A stretch of 64,000 bases of DNA from Oxalobacteraceae bacterium OTU3CINTB1 (GTDB lineage Bacteria > Pseudomonadota > Gammaproteobacteria > Burkholderiales > Burkholderiaceae_D), in contig CP099652.1 of assembly GCA_024123955.1 (NCBI GenBank), positions 5,952,001 through 6,016,000 of the forward strand, written 5' to 3'. Under the pieces are notes generated by a model, which was not told the DNA's origin, searched no databases, and was given only the letters and a program-made list of their open reading frames with translations. Within the stretch, counting starts at the first letter, position 1. Each line of letters starts with the position of its first letter. Positions 7,057 through 18,243 of this stretch are shown here, piece after piece. The translations under genes were made by a program, and so were the position numbers.

Positions 7057-7980
7057 CTACAGCGCGCCGCCCTGGTCGCGCAGCGCGCGCACGTCGCGCA
7101 TCGGCGACAGCCCGAACACGCGGCTGTATTCCCGATTGAACTGGCTGGCGCTCTCGTAGCCCACCTCGAAGGCGGCGCTGGCGGCGTCCAGGCCGTCGAT
7201 CAGCATGCGGCGGCGCGCCTCCTGCAAGCGCAGCTGCTTTTGATATTGCAGCGGGCTCATCGACGTCAGCCGGCGGAAATGGTAGTGCAAGGTCGACACG
7301 CCCATGCCGGCCAACGCCGCCAGGTTTTCCACCCGCAAGGCCTTGGTGAAGTTGGCGCGGACCCACGCCACCGCCTTGGCGGTACGGTGGCTGTGGTCGC
7401 CGTTGGTGGCGATCGCGCGCAGCCGGCTTCCCGCCTCGCTTTGCAACACACGGTAGATGATTTCCCGCTGCAGCAGTTCACCCAGGAAAGCCGCGTCGCG
7501 CGGCGCATGCAGCGCGTCGACCAGCCGGCCGAAAGCGCCGATGAGGTCGGCGGTCGCCTCGCCTGTCTCCATGCCGAAGGAATCGCTCCCCGTTCGTGCA
7601 GCGGCGGGCTCGGTGCCGGCGATCACCTCTGCCACCAACCGCATGTCCAGCGCCAGCCGCAGGCACATGTACGGCACCGCCTCGCTGGCCTCGATCACCT
7701 GGCTGGTGACCGGCAGTTCGATCGAGGTCAGCAAAAAACGCGAGCGGTCGTAGACGAAGGTGTTGGTCCCCAGATGCACCTGCTTGCGGCCCTGCACCAC
7801 CAGCGCGATGCTGGGCGTGTAGGTGATCGGCAGCGGCTGCGTGGCGGCCGTATGGCGATACAGGGTCAGCGGCGAAATGACGGTGGGGTTTTCCATCGAC
7901 GACGCGAACGGCGCGCACTTGCGCGCCAGCTCGTCGCAGAGCGCGTCGAGCGATTTTTCCACTGATGAGCCAGATGACAA
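7057..7980 (-). CDS. AraC-family transcriptional regulator (AraC_N type)
   Basis: About 307 residues. The N-terminal AraC_N ligand domain includes 'PSIALVVQGRKQVHLG' and 'FLLTSIELPVTSQVIEASEA'. The C-terminus carries the double helix-turn-helix, with 'VENLAALAGMGVSTLHYHFR' and 'PLQYQKQLRLQEARRRML', and 'AAFEVGYESASQFNREYSR'. I prefer the TTG start at 7980 because GGGAGG lies six bases upstream; the frame can be extended to another TTG at 8028. It is divergent from the orphan molybdopterin subunit at 8187. In related genomes such regulators flank oxidoreductases, so that gene is a plausible target (inference). Confidence 0.87.
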   Translation of the reverse strand: MSSGSSVEKSLDALCDELARKCAPFASSMENPTVISPLTLYRHTAATQPLPITYTPSIALVVQGRKQVHLGTNTFVYDRSRFLLTSIELPVTSQVIEASEAVPYMCLRLALDMRLVAEVIAGTEPAAARTGSDSFGMETGEATADLIGAFGRLVDALHAPRDAAFLGELLQREIIYRVLQSEAGSRLRAIATNGDHSHRTAKAVAWVRANFTKALRVENLAALAGMGVSTLHYHFRRLTSMSPLQYQKQLRLQEARRRMLIDGLDAASAAFEVGYESASQFNREYSRVFGLSPMRDVRALRDQGGAL

Positions 7981-8186
7981 AGTGAGCCTCCCTGTTTTCG
8001 TTTCGATGATACCGAGTGCGGGTGGCAACTGGCTAGCGGAACCTGCGCGACCAGAGTATCAGGCAATCAATCTAGAGGAACGGGATACCGTCGAGCCCGG
8101 CGAGCCGTCACACTGATCCCGACGCTCAAGGCCGCCCTGGCCACCGCACGCTGCACGATCCCCGCCGATGGCGGAAAGGCCACCTC

Positions 8187-10397
8187 ATGAAATTCGATAA
8201 ACCCGCCACCACCAACCCGATCGACCAGTTGCGCGTGGTCGGCAAGCCGGTCGACCGCGTCGAAGGCCTGCTCAAGGTCACCGGCACCGCCACCTACGCC
8301 TACGAGCAGCACGCGGCGGCGCCCGGCGCGGCCTACGGCTACGTGCTGGGCGCGGCGATCGCCAAGGGCCGCATCGACGGCATCGACACCGCCCGCGCCA
8401 AGGCCGCGCCGGGCGTGCTGGCGGTGGTCACCGCCGACAATGCCGGCAAGCTCGACAGGGGTGAATTCTATGCCGACCGCGCGCTGGCCGGTCCCGCCGT
8501 CGACCACTATCACCAGGCGGTCGCGCTGGTGGTGGCCGAGACCTTCGAGCAGGCGCGCGCGGCGGCCGGCTTGATCGATGTGCGCTACACGCGCAGTCCC
8601 GGCGCCTTCGACCTGGAGGCCGCGAAGGACGGCGCGCAGCCGCCGAAGCCGGGCAAGTTCATGCCGCCGGCGCAAACCGGCATCGGCGATTTCGCCGGCG
8701 CCTACGCCGGCGCGGCGGTCAAGCTCGACGCCACCTACACCACGCCCGACCAGGCCCACGCGATGATGGAGCCGCACGCCACCATCGCCGCTTGGGACGG
8801 CGACCAGCTGACGTTGTGGACCGCAATCCAGCAGGTCAACTGGGGCAGGCGCGACCTGGCCAAGACGCTCGGCATCGCCGTCGAAAATGTGCGTTTGGTG
8901 TCGCCGTACATCGGCGGCGGCTTCGGCGGCAAGGGCACGGTCTTGTGCGACGCCGTGCTGGCGTCGCTGGGCGCGCGCGCCGCCAAACGCCCGGTCAAGG
9001 TGACGCTGCAGCGTCCCCTCATGTTCAACAACGTCACCCACCGGCCGGCGACGATACAGCGCATCCGCATCGGCGCCACGGCGGCGGGCGACATCGTCGC
9101 CATCGGTCACGAGAGCTGGTCGGGCAATATCGCCGGCGGGCGTCCGGAAGCGGCCACCGCCCCCACCCGATTGCTGTACGCGGGCGCCAACCGCATGACG
9201 CAGCTCAAACTGGCGCAGCTGGACCTGGCCGAAGGCAGCGCCATGCGCGCGCCGGGCGAGGCGCCGGGCATGATGGCGCTGGAAATCGCCATGGATGAAA
9301 TGGCCGAAAAGCTCAAGATCGACCCGGTTGAATTCAGGGTCCGCAACGATACGCAGGTCGATCCGGAAGACCCGAAACGTCCGTTCTCGCAGCGCCAGCT
9401 GATCGCCTGCCTGACCACCGGCGCGGAGCGTTTCGGCTGGAGCCGGCGCCCCGAGCATCCGGCCAGCCGGCGCGACGGCCGCTGGCTGATCGGCTACGGC
9501 GTGGCCGCCGCCATCCGGGGCGCGCCGGTCATGGCCTCGGGCGCGCGCGTGCGCCTGGACAAGCGCGGCGTGGTGACGGTGGAAACCGACATGACCGATA
9601 TCGGCACCGGCAGCTACACCATCATCGCGCAGACCGCCGCCGAGATGATGGGCGTGGCGCTCGACCAGGTGGTGGTGCGCCTGGGCGACTCGCGCTTTCC
9701 GGAGTCGGCCGGTTCCGGCGGCCAGTGGGGCGCGGCCTCGTCGACGGCCGGCGTCTACGCAGCCTGCGTCCAGCTGCGGGAGGCGGTGGCCAGACAGTTC
9801 GGCTTCAACGTGGCCGACGCCACCTTCGCGCAAGGACAGGTCAAATGGGGCGGGCGCAGCGTGGCCTTGCAGTCGGCCGCGCGCGAACGCGATCTGGTGG
9901 GAGAGGACAAGATGGAGTACGGCGACCTGGCCAAGCGCTTCGCCCAGCAAACCTTTGGCGCGCACTTCACCGAGGTGGCGGTGGACGCGTACACCGGCGA
10001 GATCCGCATCCGGCGCATGCTGGCCGTATGCGCGGCGGGACGCATCATCAACCCGAAGACGGCACGCAGCCAGATCATCGGCGGCATGACGATGGGCGCC
10101 GGCGCCGCGCTGATGGAGGACATGGTGGTCGACAAGCGCGTCGGCTACTTCGTCAACCATGACCTGGCCGGCTACGAGGTGCCGGTGCACGCAGACATCC
10201 CGCACCTGGACGCCGTCTTCCTCGACGAAGCCGACGCCACCGCCGGCCCATTGAAGGCCAAAGGAGTGGGCGAACTGGGAATCAGCGGCGTGGCGGCGGC
10301 CATCGCCAACGCCGTGTACAACGCCACCGGGATACGGGTGCGGGAATATCCGATCACGCTGGACAAGTTGATCGGCGAGTTACCGAAGGTGGCGTAA
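8187..10397 (+). CDS. PaoC-like molybdopterin-binding aldehyde oxidoreductase subunit, apparently orphan
   Basis: A 736-residue large subunit of the xanthine dehydrogenase/aldehyde oxidase family. It keeps the MoCo-binding segments 'PYIGGGFGGKG', 'GSAMRAPGEAPGMMALEIAM', 'TDIGTGSYTIIAQTAAEMMG' and 'SAGSGGQWGAASSTAGVYAA', and the catalytic glutamate in 'KGVGELGISG' (about Glu696). It is closely paralogous to the subunit at 18668-20857, including the N-terminal MKFDK-TTNPIDQL. No FAD or [2Fe-2S] subunit gene lies next to it: an AraC gene lies upstream and divergent. The ATG forms an ATGA overlap with a short open stretch that could be the tail of a lost upstream gene. Without partner subunits it may use those encoded at 20862-22459. 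Confidence 0.9.
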   Translation: MKFDKPATTNPIDQLRVVGKPVDRVEGLLKVTGTATYAYEQHAAAPGAAYGYVLGAAIAKGRIDGIDTARAKAAPGVLAVVTADNAGKLDRGEFYADRALAGPAVDHYHQAVALVVAETFEQARAAAGLIDVRYTRSPGAFDLEAAKDGAQPPKPGKFMPPAQTGIGDFAGAYAGAAVKLDATYTTPDQAHAMMEPHATIAAWDGDQLTLWTAIQQVNWGRRDLAKTLGIAVENVRLVSPYIGGGFGGKGTVLCDAVLASLGARAAKRPVKVTLQRPLMFNNVTHRPATIQRIRIGATAAGDIVAIGHESWSGNIAGGRPEAATAPTRLLYAGANRMTQLKLAQLDLAEGSAMRAPGEAPGMMALEIAMDEMAEKLKIDPVEFRVRNDTQVDPEDPKRPFSQRQLIACLTTGAERFGWSRRPEHPASRRDGRWLIGYGVAAAIRGAPVMASGARVRLDKRGVVTVETDMTDIGTGSYTIIAQTAAEMMGVALDQVVVRLGDSRFPESAGSGGQWGAASSTAGVYAACVQLREAVARQFGFNVADATFAQGQVKWGGRSVALQSAARERDLVGEDKMEYGDLAKRFAQQTFGAHFTEVAVDAYTGEIRIRRMLAVCAAGRIINPKTARSQIIGGMTMGAGAALMEDMVVDKRVGYFVNHDLAGYEVPVHADIPHLDAVFLDEADATAGPLKAKGVGELGISGVAAAIANAVYNATGIRVREYPITLDKLIGELPKVA

Positions 10398-10417
10398 AAG
10401 AGGGCTTAAAGCGCGGG

Positions 10418-11347
10418 CTACACGCCCTCGCCGGCCCGGCCGCGCATCTCCATGATGTCGCGCTTGGGCGATAGCCCGTAAAGGCGGCTGTACTCGCGGC
10501 TGAATTGCGACGGGCTTTCGTAACCCACCTTGTAGGCCGCGCTGGCCGCGTCCAGGTGCTCGTTGAGCATCAGGCGCTTGGCCTCGTTCAACCGGAGCCA
10601 CTTCTGGTACTGCAAAGGACTCATGGCCGTGAGCTGCCGAAAATGCTGGTGGAACGTCGTCGCGCTCATCTGCACCCGCGCGGCCAGTTCCTCGACGCGC
10701 AGCGACTGCGTGAAATTCGATTTCAGCCAGTCGATCGCCTTGGTGATGCGGTGCCCCTGGCTGTCCACCGCCGTGATGCGCCGCAGGCGCGCAGCCTGGT
10801 CGCCCCGCAGCAGGCGGTAGTAAATCTCGCGCTGTATCAACGGCGCGATCACCGGAATGGCCTGCGGATCGTCCAACAGCGCCAGCAGCCTTTCGAGCGG
10901 CGCCAGGATATCGGTCGTCACCGCGCCGATGCCGACACCGCCGCCGGCGCTCGCCACATCCGGGGCCGGCAAGCCGCCCTGGGCGATCAGTTCCGCCAGC
11001 GCGCGCATATCGAGCTTCAACATCAGCCCCACGCAAGGCTGCTCCGCGCTGGCCGTCAGCACCTCCGATCCGCCGGGCAAATCGAGCGACGTCACCAGCA
11101 GCCGCGAACTGTCATATAAATATCCTTCGCCGCCGACCCACAATCGCTTGGCCCCCTGCGCGACGAACACGATGCACGGCTCGATCATGCAGACCGTCGG
11201 CGGCGCGACCTCGTCACGCCGGAAAAACCGCAGGTGCGGAATCGCCGTCTCGAAGTCTCCGGTGCCGCTTAGCCGGCTTTTAATCATGCGGGCCACCGCC
11301 TGTTGATGCGCGCCGCGCGGCGCCGCCATGTCGTCTGTCGATCTCAT
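10418..11347 (-). CDS. AraC-family transcriptional regulator (AraC_N type)
   Basis: A 309-residue regulator of the same subfamily as the one at 7057. An AraC_N domain covers the first two-thirds ('PCIVFVAQGAKRLWVGGEGY', 'VTSLDLPGGSEVLTASAEQP'). The C-terminal double HTH contains 'VEELAARVQMSATTFHQHFR', 'PLQYQKWLRLNEAKRLML' and 'AAYKVGYESPSQFSREYSRL'. It reads away from the alcohol dehydrogenase at 11516, with about 170 bases between the two starts, so control of that gene is the obvious hypothesis. It converges on the molybdopterin subunit gene. Confidence 0.88.
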   Translation of the reverse strand: MRSTDDMAAPRGAHQQAVARMIKSRLSGTGDFETAIPHLRFFRRDEVAPPTVCMIEPCIVFVAQGAKRLWVGGEGYLYDSSRLLVTSLDLPGGSEVLTASAEQPCVGLMLKLDMRALAELIAQGGLPAPDVASAGGGVGIGAVTTDILAPLERLLALLDDPQAIPVIAPLIQREIYYRLLRGDQAARLRRITAVDSQGHRITKAIDWLKSNFTQSLRVEELAARVQMSATTFHQHFRQLTAMSPLQYQKWLRLNEAKRLMLNEHLDAASAAYKVGYESPSQFSREYSRLYGLSPKRDIMEMRGRAGEGV

Positions 11348-11515
11348 TTCCGCTCACTTCCTCCTGGTGTGGATTCTAGCTTCCGGGCCGGCCATTGCCT
11401 ATCAAAACACCGGGTCAACGCTGGATCGGGCAAGAATTCCGGCGGAACGGGCTACCGATTGAACGCCCGGACACGGAAAATGTCCATCTGTTCAAACGCA
11501 CCAAGGAGTCATACC

Positions 11516-12565
11516 ATGCAAGTACAAGCCTACGGCGCCCACGCCGCCGACAAGCCGCTCGAATCGCTGGCCATCACCCGCCGCGCGCCGGGCGCCCACG
11601 ACGTCCTGATCGACATCGCTTTTTGCGGCATCTGCCACTCGGACCTGCACCAGGTGCGTTCCGAATGGGCCGGCACCCAGTACCCATGCGTGCCGGGTCA
11701 CGAGATCGTCGGCCGCGTGTCGGCGGTCGGCGCGCACGTCACCAGTCATCAGGTCGGCGACCTGGTCGGCGTCGGCTGCCTGGTCGACAGCTGCCAGCAT
11801 TGCGCCGAGTGCGAAGACGGCCTGGAAAACTATTGCGACGGCATGGTCGGCACCTACAACTTCCCGACGCCGGACGCGCCGGGTTGGACTTTGGGCGGCT
11901 ACTCGGAAAAAATCGTCGTGCACGAGCGCTTCGTGCTGAAGGTGCGCCATCCCGAGGAACAGTTGGCCGCCGTCGCGCCGCTGCTGTGCGCCGGCATCAC
12001 CACCTATTCGCCGCTGCGCCACTGGAACGCCGGTCCCGGCAAGAAAATCGGTGTTATCGGCATCGGCGGCCTCGGCCACATGGGCATCAAGCTGGCCCAC
12101 GCGATGGGCGCCCATGTGGTGGCCTTCACCACCTCCGACTCAAAACGCGAGGCGGCGATCCAGCTGGGCGCCGACGAAGTGGTGGTGTCGAAAAACGCGG
12201 ATGAAATGGCGGCCCACGCCAAGAGCTTCGACTTCATCCTCAACACGGTGGCGGCGCCGCACGACCTCGACGCCCTGCTGGTGCTGCTCAAGCGCGACGG
12301 CACCATGGCCCTGGTGGGCGCGCCGGCGACGCCGCATCCGTCGCCCAACGTCTTCAATCTGATCATGAAGCGGCGCTCGATCGCCGGCTCGATGATCGGC
12401 GGCATCCCGGAAACCCAGGAGATGCTGGACTTCTGCGCCGAGCATGGCATCGTCGCCGACATCGAACTGGTGCGGGCCGACCAGATCAACGACGCCTACG
12501 AGCGTATGCTCAAGGGCGACGTCCGCTATCGCTTCGTGATCGATACCGCCACCCTGGCGGACTGA
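11516..12565 (+). CDS. Zinc-dependent NAD(P) alcohol dehydrogenase, cinnamyl-alcohol/YahK type
   Basis: 349 residues. Catalytic zinc ligands are Cys37 ('FCGICHSD') and His62-Glu63 ('VPGHEIVG'). The structural zinc is held by Cys93, Cys96, Cys99 and Cys107. The Rossmann motif is '[20 protein letters not shown]'. This is the AdhC/YahK/CAD branch, which usually reduces aldehydes with NADPH. The start is the ATG at 11516, preceded by AAGGAG at 11503-11508; the longer frame from 11303 overlaps the AraC gene and has no family similarity. A stem-loop at 12575-12592 follows the stop. Confidence 0.92.
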   Translation: MQVQAYGAHAADKPLESLAITRRAPGAHDVLIDIAFCGICHSDLHQVRSEWAGTQYPCVPGHEIVGRVSAVGAHVTSHQVGDLVGVGCLVDSCQHCAECEDGLENYCDGMVGTYNFPTPDAPGWTLGGYSEKIVVHERFVLKVRHPEEQLAAVAPLLCAGITTYSPLRHWNAGPGKKIGVIGIGGLGHMGIKLAHAMGAHVVAFTTSDSKREAAIQLGADEVVVSKNADEMAAHAKSFDFILNTVAAPHDLDALLVLLKRDGTMALVGAPATPHPSPNVFNLIMKRRSIAGSMIGGIPETQEMLDFCAEHGIVADIELVRADQINDAYERMLKGDVRYRFVIDTATLAD

Positions 12566-12574
12566 TCCATAAAT

Positions 12575-12592
12575 CCCTCCCGATTGGGAGGG
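12575..12592. terminator. GC-rich stem-loop after the alcohol dehydrogenase gene
   Basis: A perfect 7-bp stem CCCTCCC/GGGAGGG with a GATT loop starts ten bases after the TGA. There is no T-run on either strand, so it may act as a weak or factor-assisted terminator or as an mRNA-stabilising hairpin in the leader of katG. Confidence 0.45.
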
Positions 12593-12665
12593 TGTCCCGC
12601 CAATCTTTTAATCTTTTAAGCAATCTCTTGCGAAACGGGAATATGATGGCGTGGCCATCCCCTAA

Positions 12666-14927
<2,262 letters not shown>

Positions 14928-15041
14928 CCCCGCCGGAACCGGAGCGGCCGCGATACCTAAAACGCATCACGAAAATGGTATTGGCGGCCCCTCCGGTGCT
15001 TGCCTACACTGCCCGGGGTAACCAACCGAGGGAGTGTATTC

Positions 15042-15422
15042 ATGAGTAATGAACGTTATGAGCGGGGCTTGGCCAAGCTCAAGGAGATCGATGGCTTGGC
15101 CGGTGAGAAAGTCATCGACAGCCTCAAGGACATCGCCCCCGATTTCGCCCGCCTGCTGATCGAGTTTCCGTTCGGCGACATCTATTCGCGCCCGGGCCTG
15201 GACCTGAAGGTGCGCGAGCTGGCCGTCGTCGCCGCCCTGACCGCGCTGGGCAACGCGGCGCCGCAGCTGAAGGTGCATATCCACGGCGCCCGCAACGTCG
15301 GCTGCACGCAGGACGAGATCGTCGAGATCATCATGCAGATGGCCGTCTACGCCGGCTTTCCCGCCGCGCTCAACGGCCTGTTCGCGGCCAAGGAAGTGTT
15401 CGCCGAAGAAGCCGCGTCATGA
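15042..15422 (+). CDS. Carboxymuconolactone decarboxylase-family protein (AhpD-like fold)
   Basis: 126 residues, start at 15042 after GAGGGAG. The helical CMD fold is recognised by '[20 protein letters not shown]' and '[20 protein letters not shown]', which carries one cysteine and the conserved histidine, as in gamma-carboxymuconolactone decarboxylases rather than the CxxC of AhpD peroxiredoxin reductases. Genuine PcaC activity would need other protocatechuate genes, and none are here. The LysR gene downstream on the same strand begins 55 bases later and may regulate it. Confidence 0.85.
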   Translation: MSNERYERGLAKLKEIDGLAGEKVIDSLKDIAPDFARLLIEFPFGDIYSRPGLDLKVRELAVVAALTALGNAAPQLKVHIHGARNVGCTQDEIVEIIMQMAVYAGFPAALNGLFAAKEVFAEEAAS

Positions 15423-15476
15423 GAGATGTTTCTTACATTACAATTACCCATCCAAACTTTGTCACCTCTTTCCTAT

Positions 15477-16412
15477 ATGGCGCTGCGATTCAAGCTGAGA
15501 CAGCTGGAGATGTTCCTCGCGCTGGCGGAGACGTTGAATTTCAGGGAAGCGGCCGTGCGCCTGCACATGACGCAGCCGCCGTTGAGCCGTCAAATCCAGG
15601 AACTGGAGACAGCGCTGGGGGCGCAATTGCTGCACCGCTGCAATCACGGCGTGACCCTGACCCAGGCCGGGGAAACGCTGGTGAAAGAGGCGTCCGAACT
15701 ATTGCGCGCCTGCGAAAAAATGGCGCAGCGCTTCCACGCGGGGGTGGAAAAGCCGGAGGGACGTTTGGAGATCGGTCTGACAACGGTGGTCGATACGGAA
15801 AGGTTCACCCAGATACTGCCGCTGTTGCAGTCGGACATACCGAATCTGGAGATCGACTTCAAGCGGCAAACCTCGATGAAATCGGTGCGGGATATTCACC
15901 ATAACCGGCTCGACGCCGCCGTCATTGGAATGCCGTCGAAAATCAGCGATTTGACCGTTCAGCACCTTTACCGCGATCGCTTTTGCGTGGCGCTGGCCAA
16001 AGGACACCGCCTGGCCAATAAAAAGGCGGTATCGCTGGCGGACTTGAATGAAGAGGTTTTATTTTGGTTCAGGCGCGAACTGAATGCCGGCTTTTACGAC
16101 TATTGCGAAGAATTATTTAAAAAAATCCAATTCTCGCCGCAGCGCATTCCGGAGCCGGCCGATCACCATGTGCTGTTGAGTATGGTCGCCAATCACGGCG
16201 GTATCGGCCTAATCCCGCAATCGCTGAAAAAGATCCGCCATCGCGGCGTGGTGTTTCGGGAGTTGAAGGAAAACGACCTGCTGTTCATCGATATCGGCAT
16301 CGCTTACAAGGCCGCGTCCGCCAATCCGATGCTGTTGTTACTTATACAGAAGCTGGTGGGATATTTCGGCAGCGAGGCCGCCACCGCCAAGGCCGGCGCT
16401 GTCGCCGGCTAG
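15477..16412 (+). CDS. LysR-family transcriptional regulator
   Basis: About 311 residues. The N-terminal winged helix 'LRQLEMFLALAETLNFREAA' with 'HMTQPPLSRQIQELETALG' is the LysR DNA-binding domain. The remainder is the periplasmic-binding-protein-like effector domain. The start at 15477 (ATGGCGCTGCG) yields the usual N-terminus; the upstream ATG at 15426 would add 17 residues. The C-terminal half is less GC-rich than its neighbours, with several AAA and TTA codons around 16020-16130, which may indicate a different origin. It follows the carboxymuconolactone decarboxylase-like gene on the same strand. Confidence 0.9.
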   Translation: MALRFKLRQLEMFLALAETLNFREAAVRLHMTQPPLSRQIQELETALGAQLLHRCNHGVTLTQAGETLVKEASELLRACEKMAQRFHAGVEKPEGRLEIGLTTVVDTERFTQILPLLQSDIPNLEIDFKRQTSMKSVRDIHHNRLDAAVIGMPSKISDLTVQHLYRDRFCVALAKGHRLANKKAVSLADLNEEVLFWFRRELNAGFYDYCEELFKKIQFSPQRIPEPADHHVLLSMVANHGGIGLIPQSLKKIRHRGVVFRELKENDLLFIDIGIAYKAASANPMLLLLIQKLVGYFGSEAATAKAGAVAG

Positions 16413-16421
16413 CGCCGCCGG

Positions 16422-17345
16422 TCAAGCCGCCGACAAGCTGCGCGCCAACCCCTGGTGCTCAAACGCCGCCACCACGAAATCGACGAATGCCCGCGTCTTG
16501 GCAGGTAATTGCGTGCGGCTGGGGTAATACAGCGAGATCATCCCCGCATCGACGTACCACGCCGGCAGCAGCCGCACCAGCGTGCCTTGCCGCAGCGCCT
16601 CCAGCACATCGGACATCGCCAGCACCGCCACGCCGACGCCCATGACCGCCGCCGCGCACACTGCCTGCGGATCGCTCAGCACCGCCAGCGGGCGCAATTC
16701 CAGCCCCGCCTCCTCCCCCGCGCCGTTACGCATGGTCCAGTCGCGCAAGCGGCCGCTTTGCAGGAAGCGCATGCCGATGGCGCCGGCATCGGCCAGCTCG
16801 CCCGGGTGGGACGGGACGGCGCGCCCGGCCAGCCACGACGGCGCGGCCACCGCCACCAGATGCGCCGGCGCCAGCGGGCGCGCCACCACGCCGGGATTGA
16901 GGGGGAAGCCGCCGCCGATGGCGGCATCGTAGCCCTCGCCGATCAGGTCGACCTGGCGGTTCTCCAGATGCCATTCCGGCCGTATGCCGGGATAGCGCGC
17001 CAGGAACGCCGGCAGCTGCGGCAGCACGTAACCGATGCCGAAGTTGGGCGCCAGGCTCAGCTTCAGAATGCCGGTCGGCGCCTGCTGTTCGGTCGAGACG
17101 TCGGCCAGCGCCGCTTGCAGGCCATCGAGGTTGGCGCCGATGCCGGTCAGCAGGCGCTCGCCGGCCTCGGTCAGGTGCAGCCGCCGCGTCGAGCGCTGGA
17201 ACAGGCGCGCGCCCAGATTCTTTTCCAGCATGGCGACATTGCGGCTGACCGCCGCCGGCGTCAGGCCGAGCCGCCGCGCCGCTTCCGAAAAGCTGGCCGC
17301 TTCGGCCGCCCGCACAAAACATTCGAGATTGCTGAGAGTTTCCAT
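16422..17345 (-). CDS. LysR-family transcriptional regulator
   Basis: 307 residues. The HTH is at the N-terminus ('LECFVRAAEAASFSEAARRL', 'GLTPAAVSRNVAMLEKNLGA'), followed by the effector domain with 'ILKLSLAPNFGIGYVLPQLP'. It is divergent from the SDR/epoxide-hydrolase-like pair at 17457-18648, with an AT-rich 110-base spacer. This is the classic LysR layout, in which the regulator activates the facing genes and represses itself. Confidence 0.9.
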   Translation of the reverse strand: METLSNLECFVRAAEAASFSEAARRLGLTPAAVSRNVAMLEKNLGARLFQRSTRRLHLTEAGERLLTGIGANLDGLQAALADVSTEQQAPTGILKLSLAPNFGIGYVLPQLPAFLARYPGIRPEWHLENRQVDLIGEGYDAAIGGGFPLNPGVVARPLAPAHLVAVAAPSWLAGRAVPSHPGELADAGAIGMRFLQSGRLRDWTMRNGAGEEAGLELRPLAVLSDPQAVCAAAVMGVGVAVLAMSDVLEALRQGTLVRLLPAWYVDAGMISLYYPSRTQLPAKTRAFVDFVVAAFEHQGLARSLSAA

Positions 17346-17456
17346 ATCCGAATCTTATACCAATACTTGAAGATATTTAAAGCTATTCAGCACTAATCAA
17401 AGGGGAATTAAAAGCGGATAGTAAACCCATCGACAAACCACTTGAAGGAAAACACC

Positions 17457-18233
17457 ATGAACACCACCACCAACACCATCGTCTCCCGCCTGCCGCTGCA
17501 AGGCAAAGTCGCCATCGTCACCGGCGGTTCGCGCGGCATCGGCGCGGCCATCGTCAAACGCCTGGCCCGCGACGGCGCCAAGGTCGCCTTCAGCTATGCC
17601 GCCTCGCCGGACCGCGCCAACCAGGTGGTGGGCGAAGTCGAGGCGCTGGGCGGCCAGGCGCTGGCCATCCGCGCCGACCAGGCCAAGGGCAACGAGGTGT
17701 CCGCGATGGTCAAACAGGCGCACGCCCATTTCGGCCGCCTCGACATCCTGGTCAATTCGGCCGGCGTGTTCGTCACCGGCAAGGTGGACGATCCGGAGGC
17801 CGACCTGGCCGGCTTCGAGCGCCAGATCGACGTCAACGTCAAAGGCGTCACCGCCGCCGTGCGCGCCGCCGCGCCCTTGATGGCCGACGGCGGCCGGGTG
17901 GTCTCGATCGGCACCACCGGGGCCGATCGCATCGCCTTCCCAGGCGTGGCGGACTATGTCGCCTCGAAGGCGGCGGTGGCGGCCTACACCCGGGGCTGGG
18001 CGCGCGACCTCGGTGCGCGCCAGATCACCGTCAACGTGATCCAGCCAGGCGCCATCGACACCGAAATGAATCCGGATAGCGGCGCCTTCGCCGAGACGCT
18101 GAAAACCATGGCCGCACTGGGCCGCTATGGCCGGCCGGAAGAAATCGCCGCCGCCGTCGCGTTCCTGGCTGGCCCGGACGCCAGCTACATCACCGGCGCG
18201 ACCCTGAACGTCGACGGCGGCCAGATCGCCTAA
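17457..18233 (+). CDS. SDR-family oxidoreductase (FabG-like)
   Basis: About 258 residues. The cofactor motif 'TGGSRGIGAAIVKRLARDGA', NSAG near residue 100 (in place of NNAG), and the catalytic Tyr-Lys in 'YVASKAAVAAYTRGWARDLG' define a classical SDR. The C-terminus 'ITGATLNVDGGQIA' is typical of FabG-like 3-oxoacyl reductases. The start is the ATG at 17457 after AAGGA; an upstream ATG at 17442 overlaps that ribosome-binding site. The next gene begins 10 bases after the stop with its own AAGGAG, so they are co-transcribed. Confidence 0.9.
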   Translation: MNTTTNTIVSRLPLQGKVAIVTGGSRGIGAAIVKRLARDGAKVAFSYAASPDRANQVVGEVEALGGQALAIRADQAKGNEVSAMVKQAHAHFGRLDILVNSAGVFVTGKVDDPEADLAGFERQIDVNVKGVTAAVRAAAPLMADGGRVVSIGTTGADRIAFPGVADYVASKAAVAAYTRGWARDLGARQITVNVIQPGAIDTEMNPDSGAFAETLKTMAALGRYGRPEEIAAAVAFLAGPDASYITGATLNVDGGQIA

Positions 18234-18243
18234 GGAGAAGAAC

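Noticed and set aside
8067-10205. A 712-codon open frame on the minus strand opposite the PaoC-like gene
   Set aside because: It is an antisense shadow of a GC-rich gene. Its Arg/Ala/His-rich translation has no domain, and the plus-strand frame has full family similarity.
15042-15422. Protocatechuate-pathway PcaC
   Set aside because: Family features are present, but there are no pca genes nearby; only the family can be supported.
15419-15904. 161-codon frame starting at the carboxymuconolactone decarboxylase stop
   Set aside because: It overlaps the LysR start in another frame and has a frame-shifted composition; the LysR frame explains the region.
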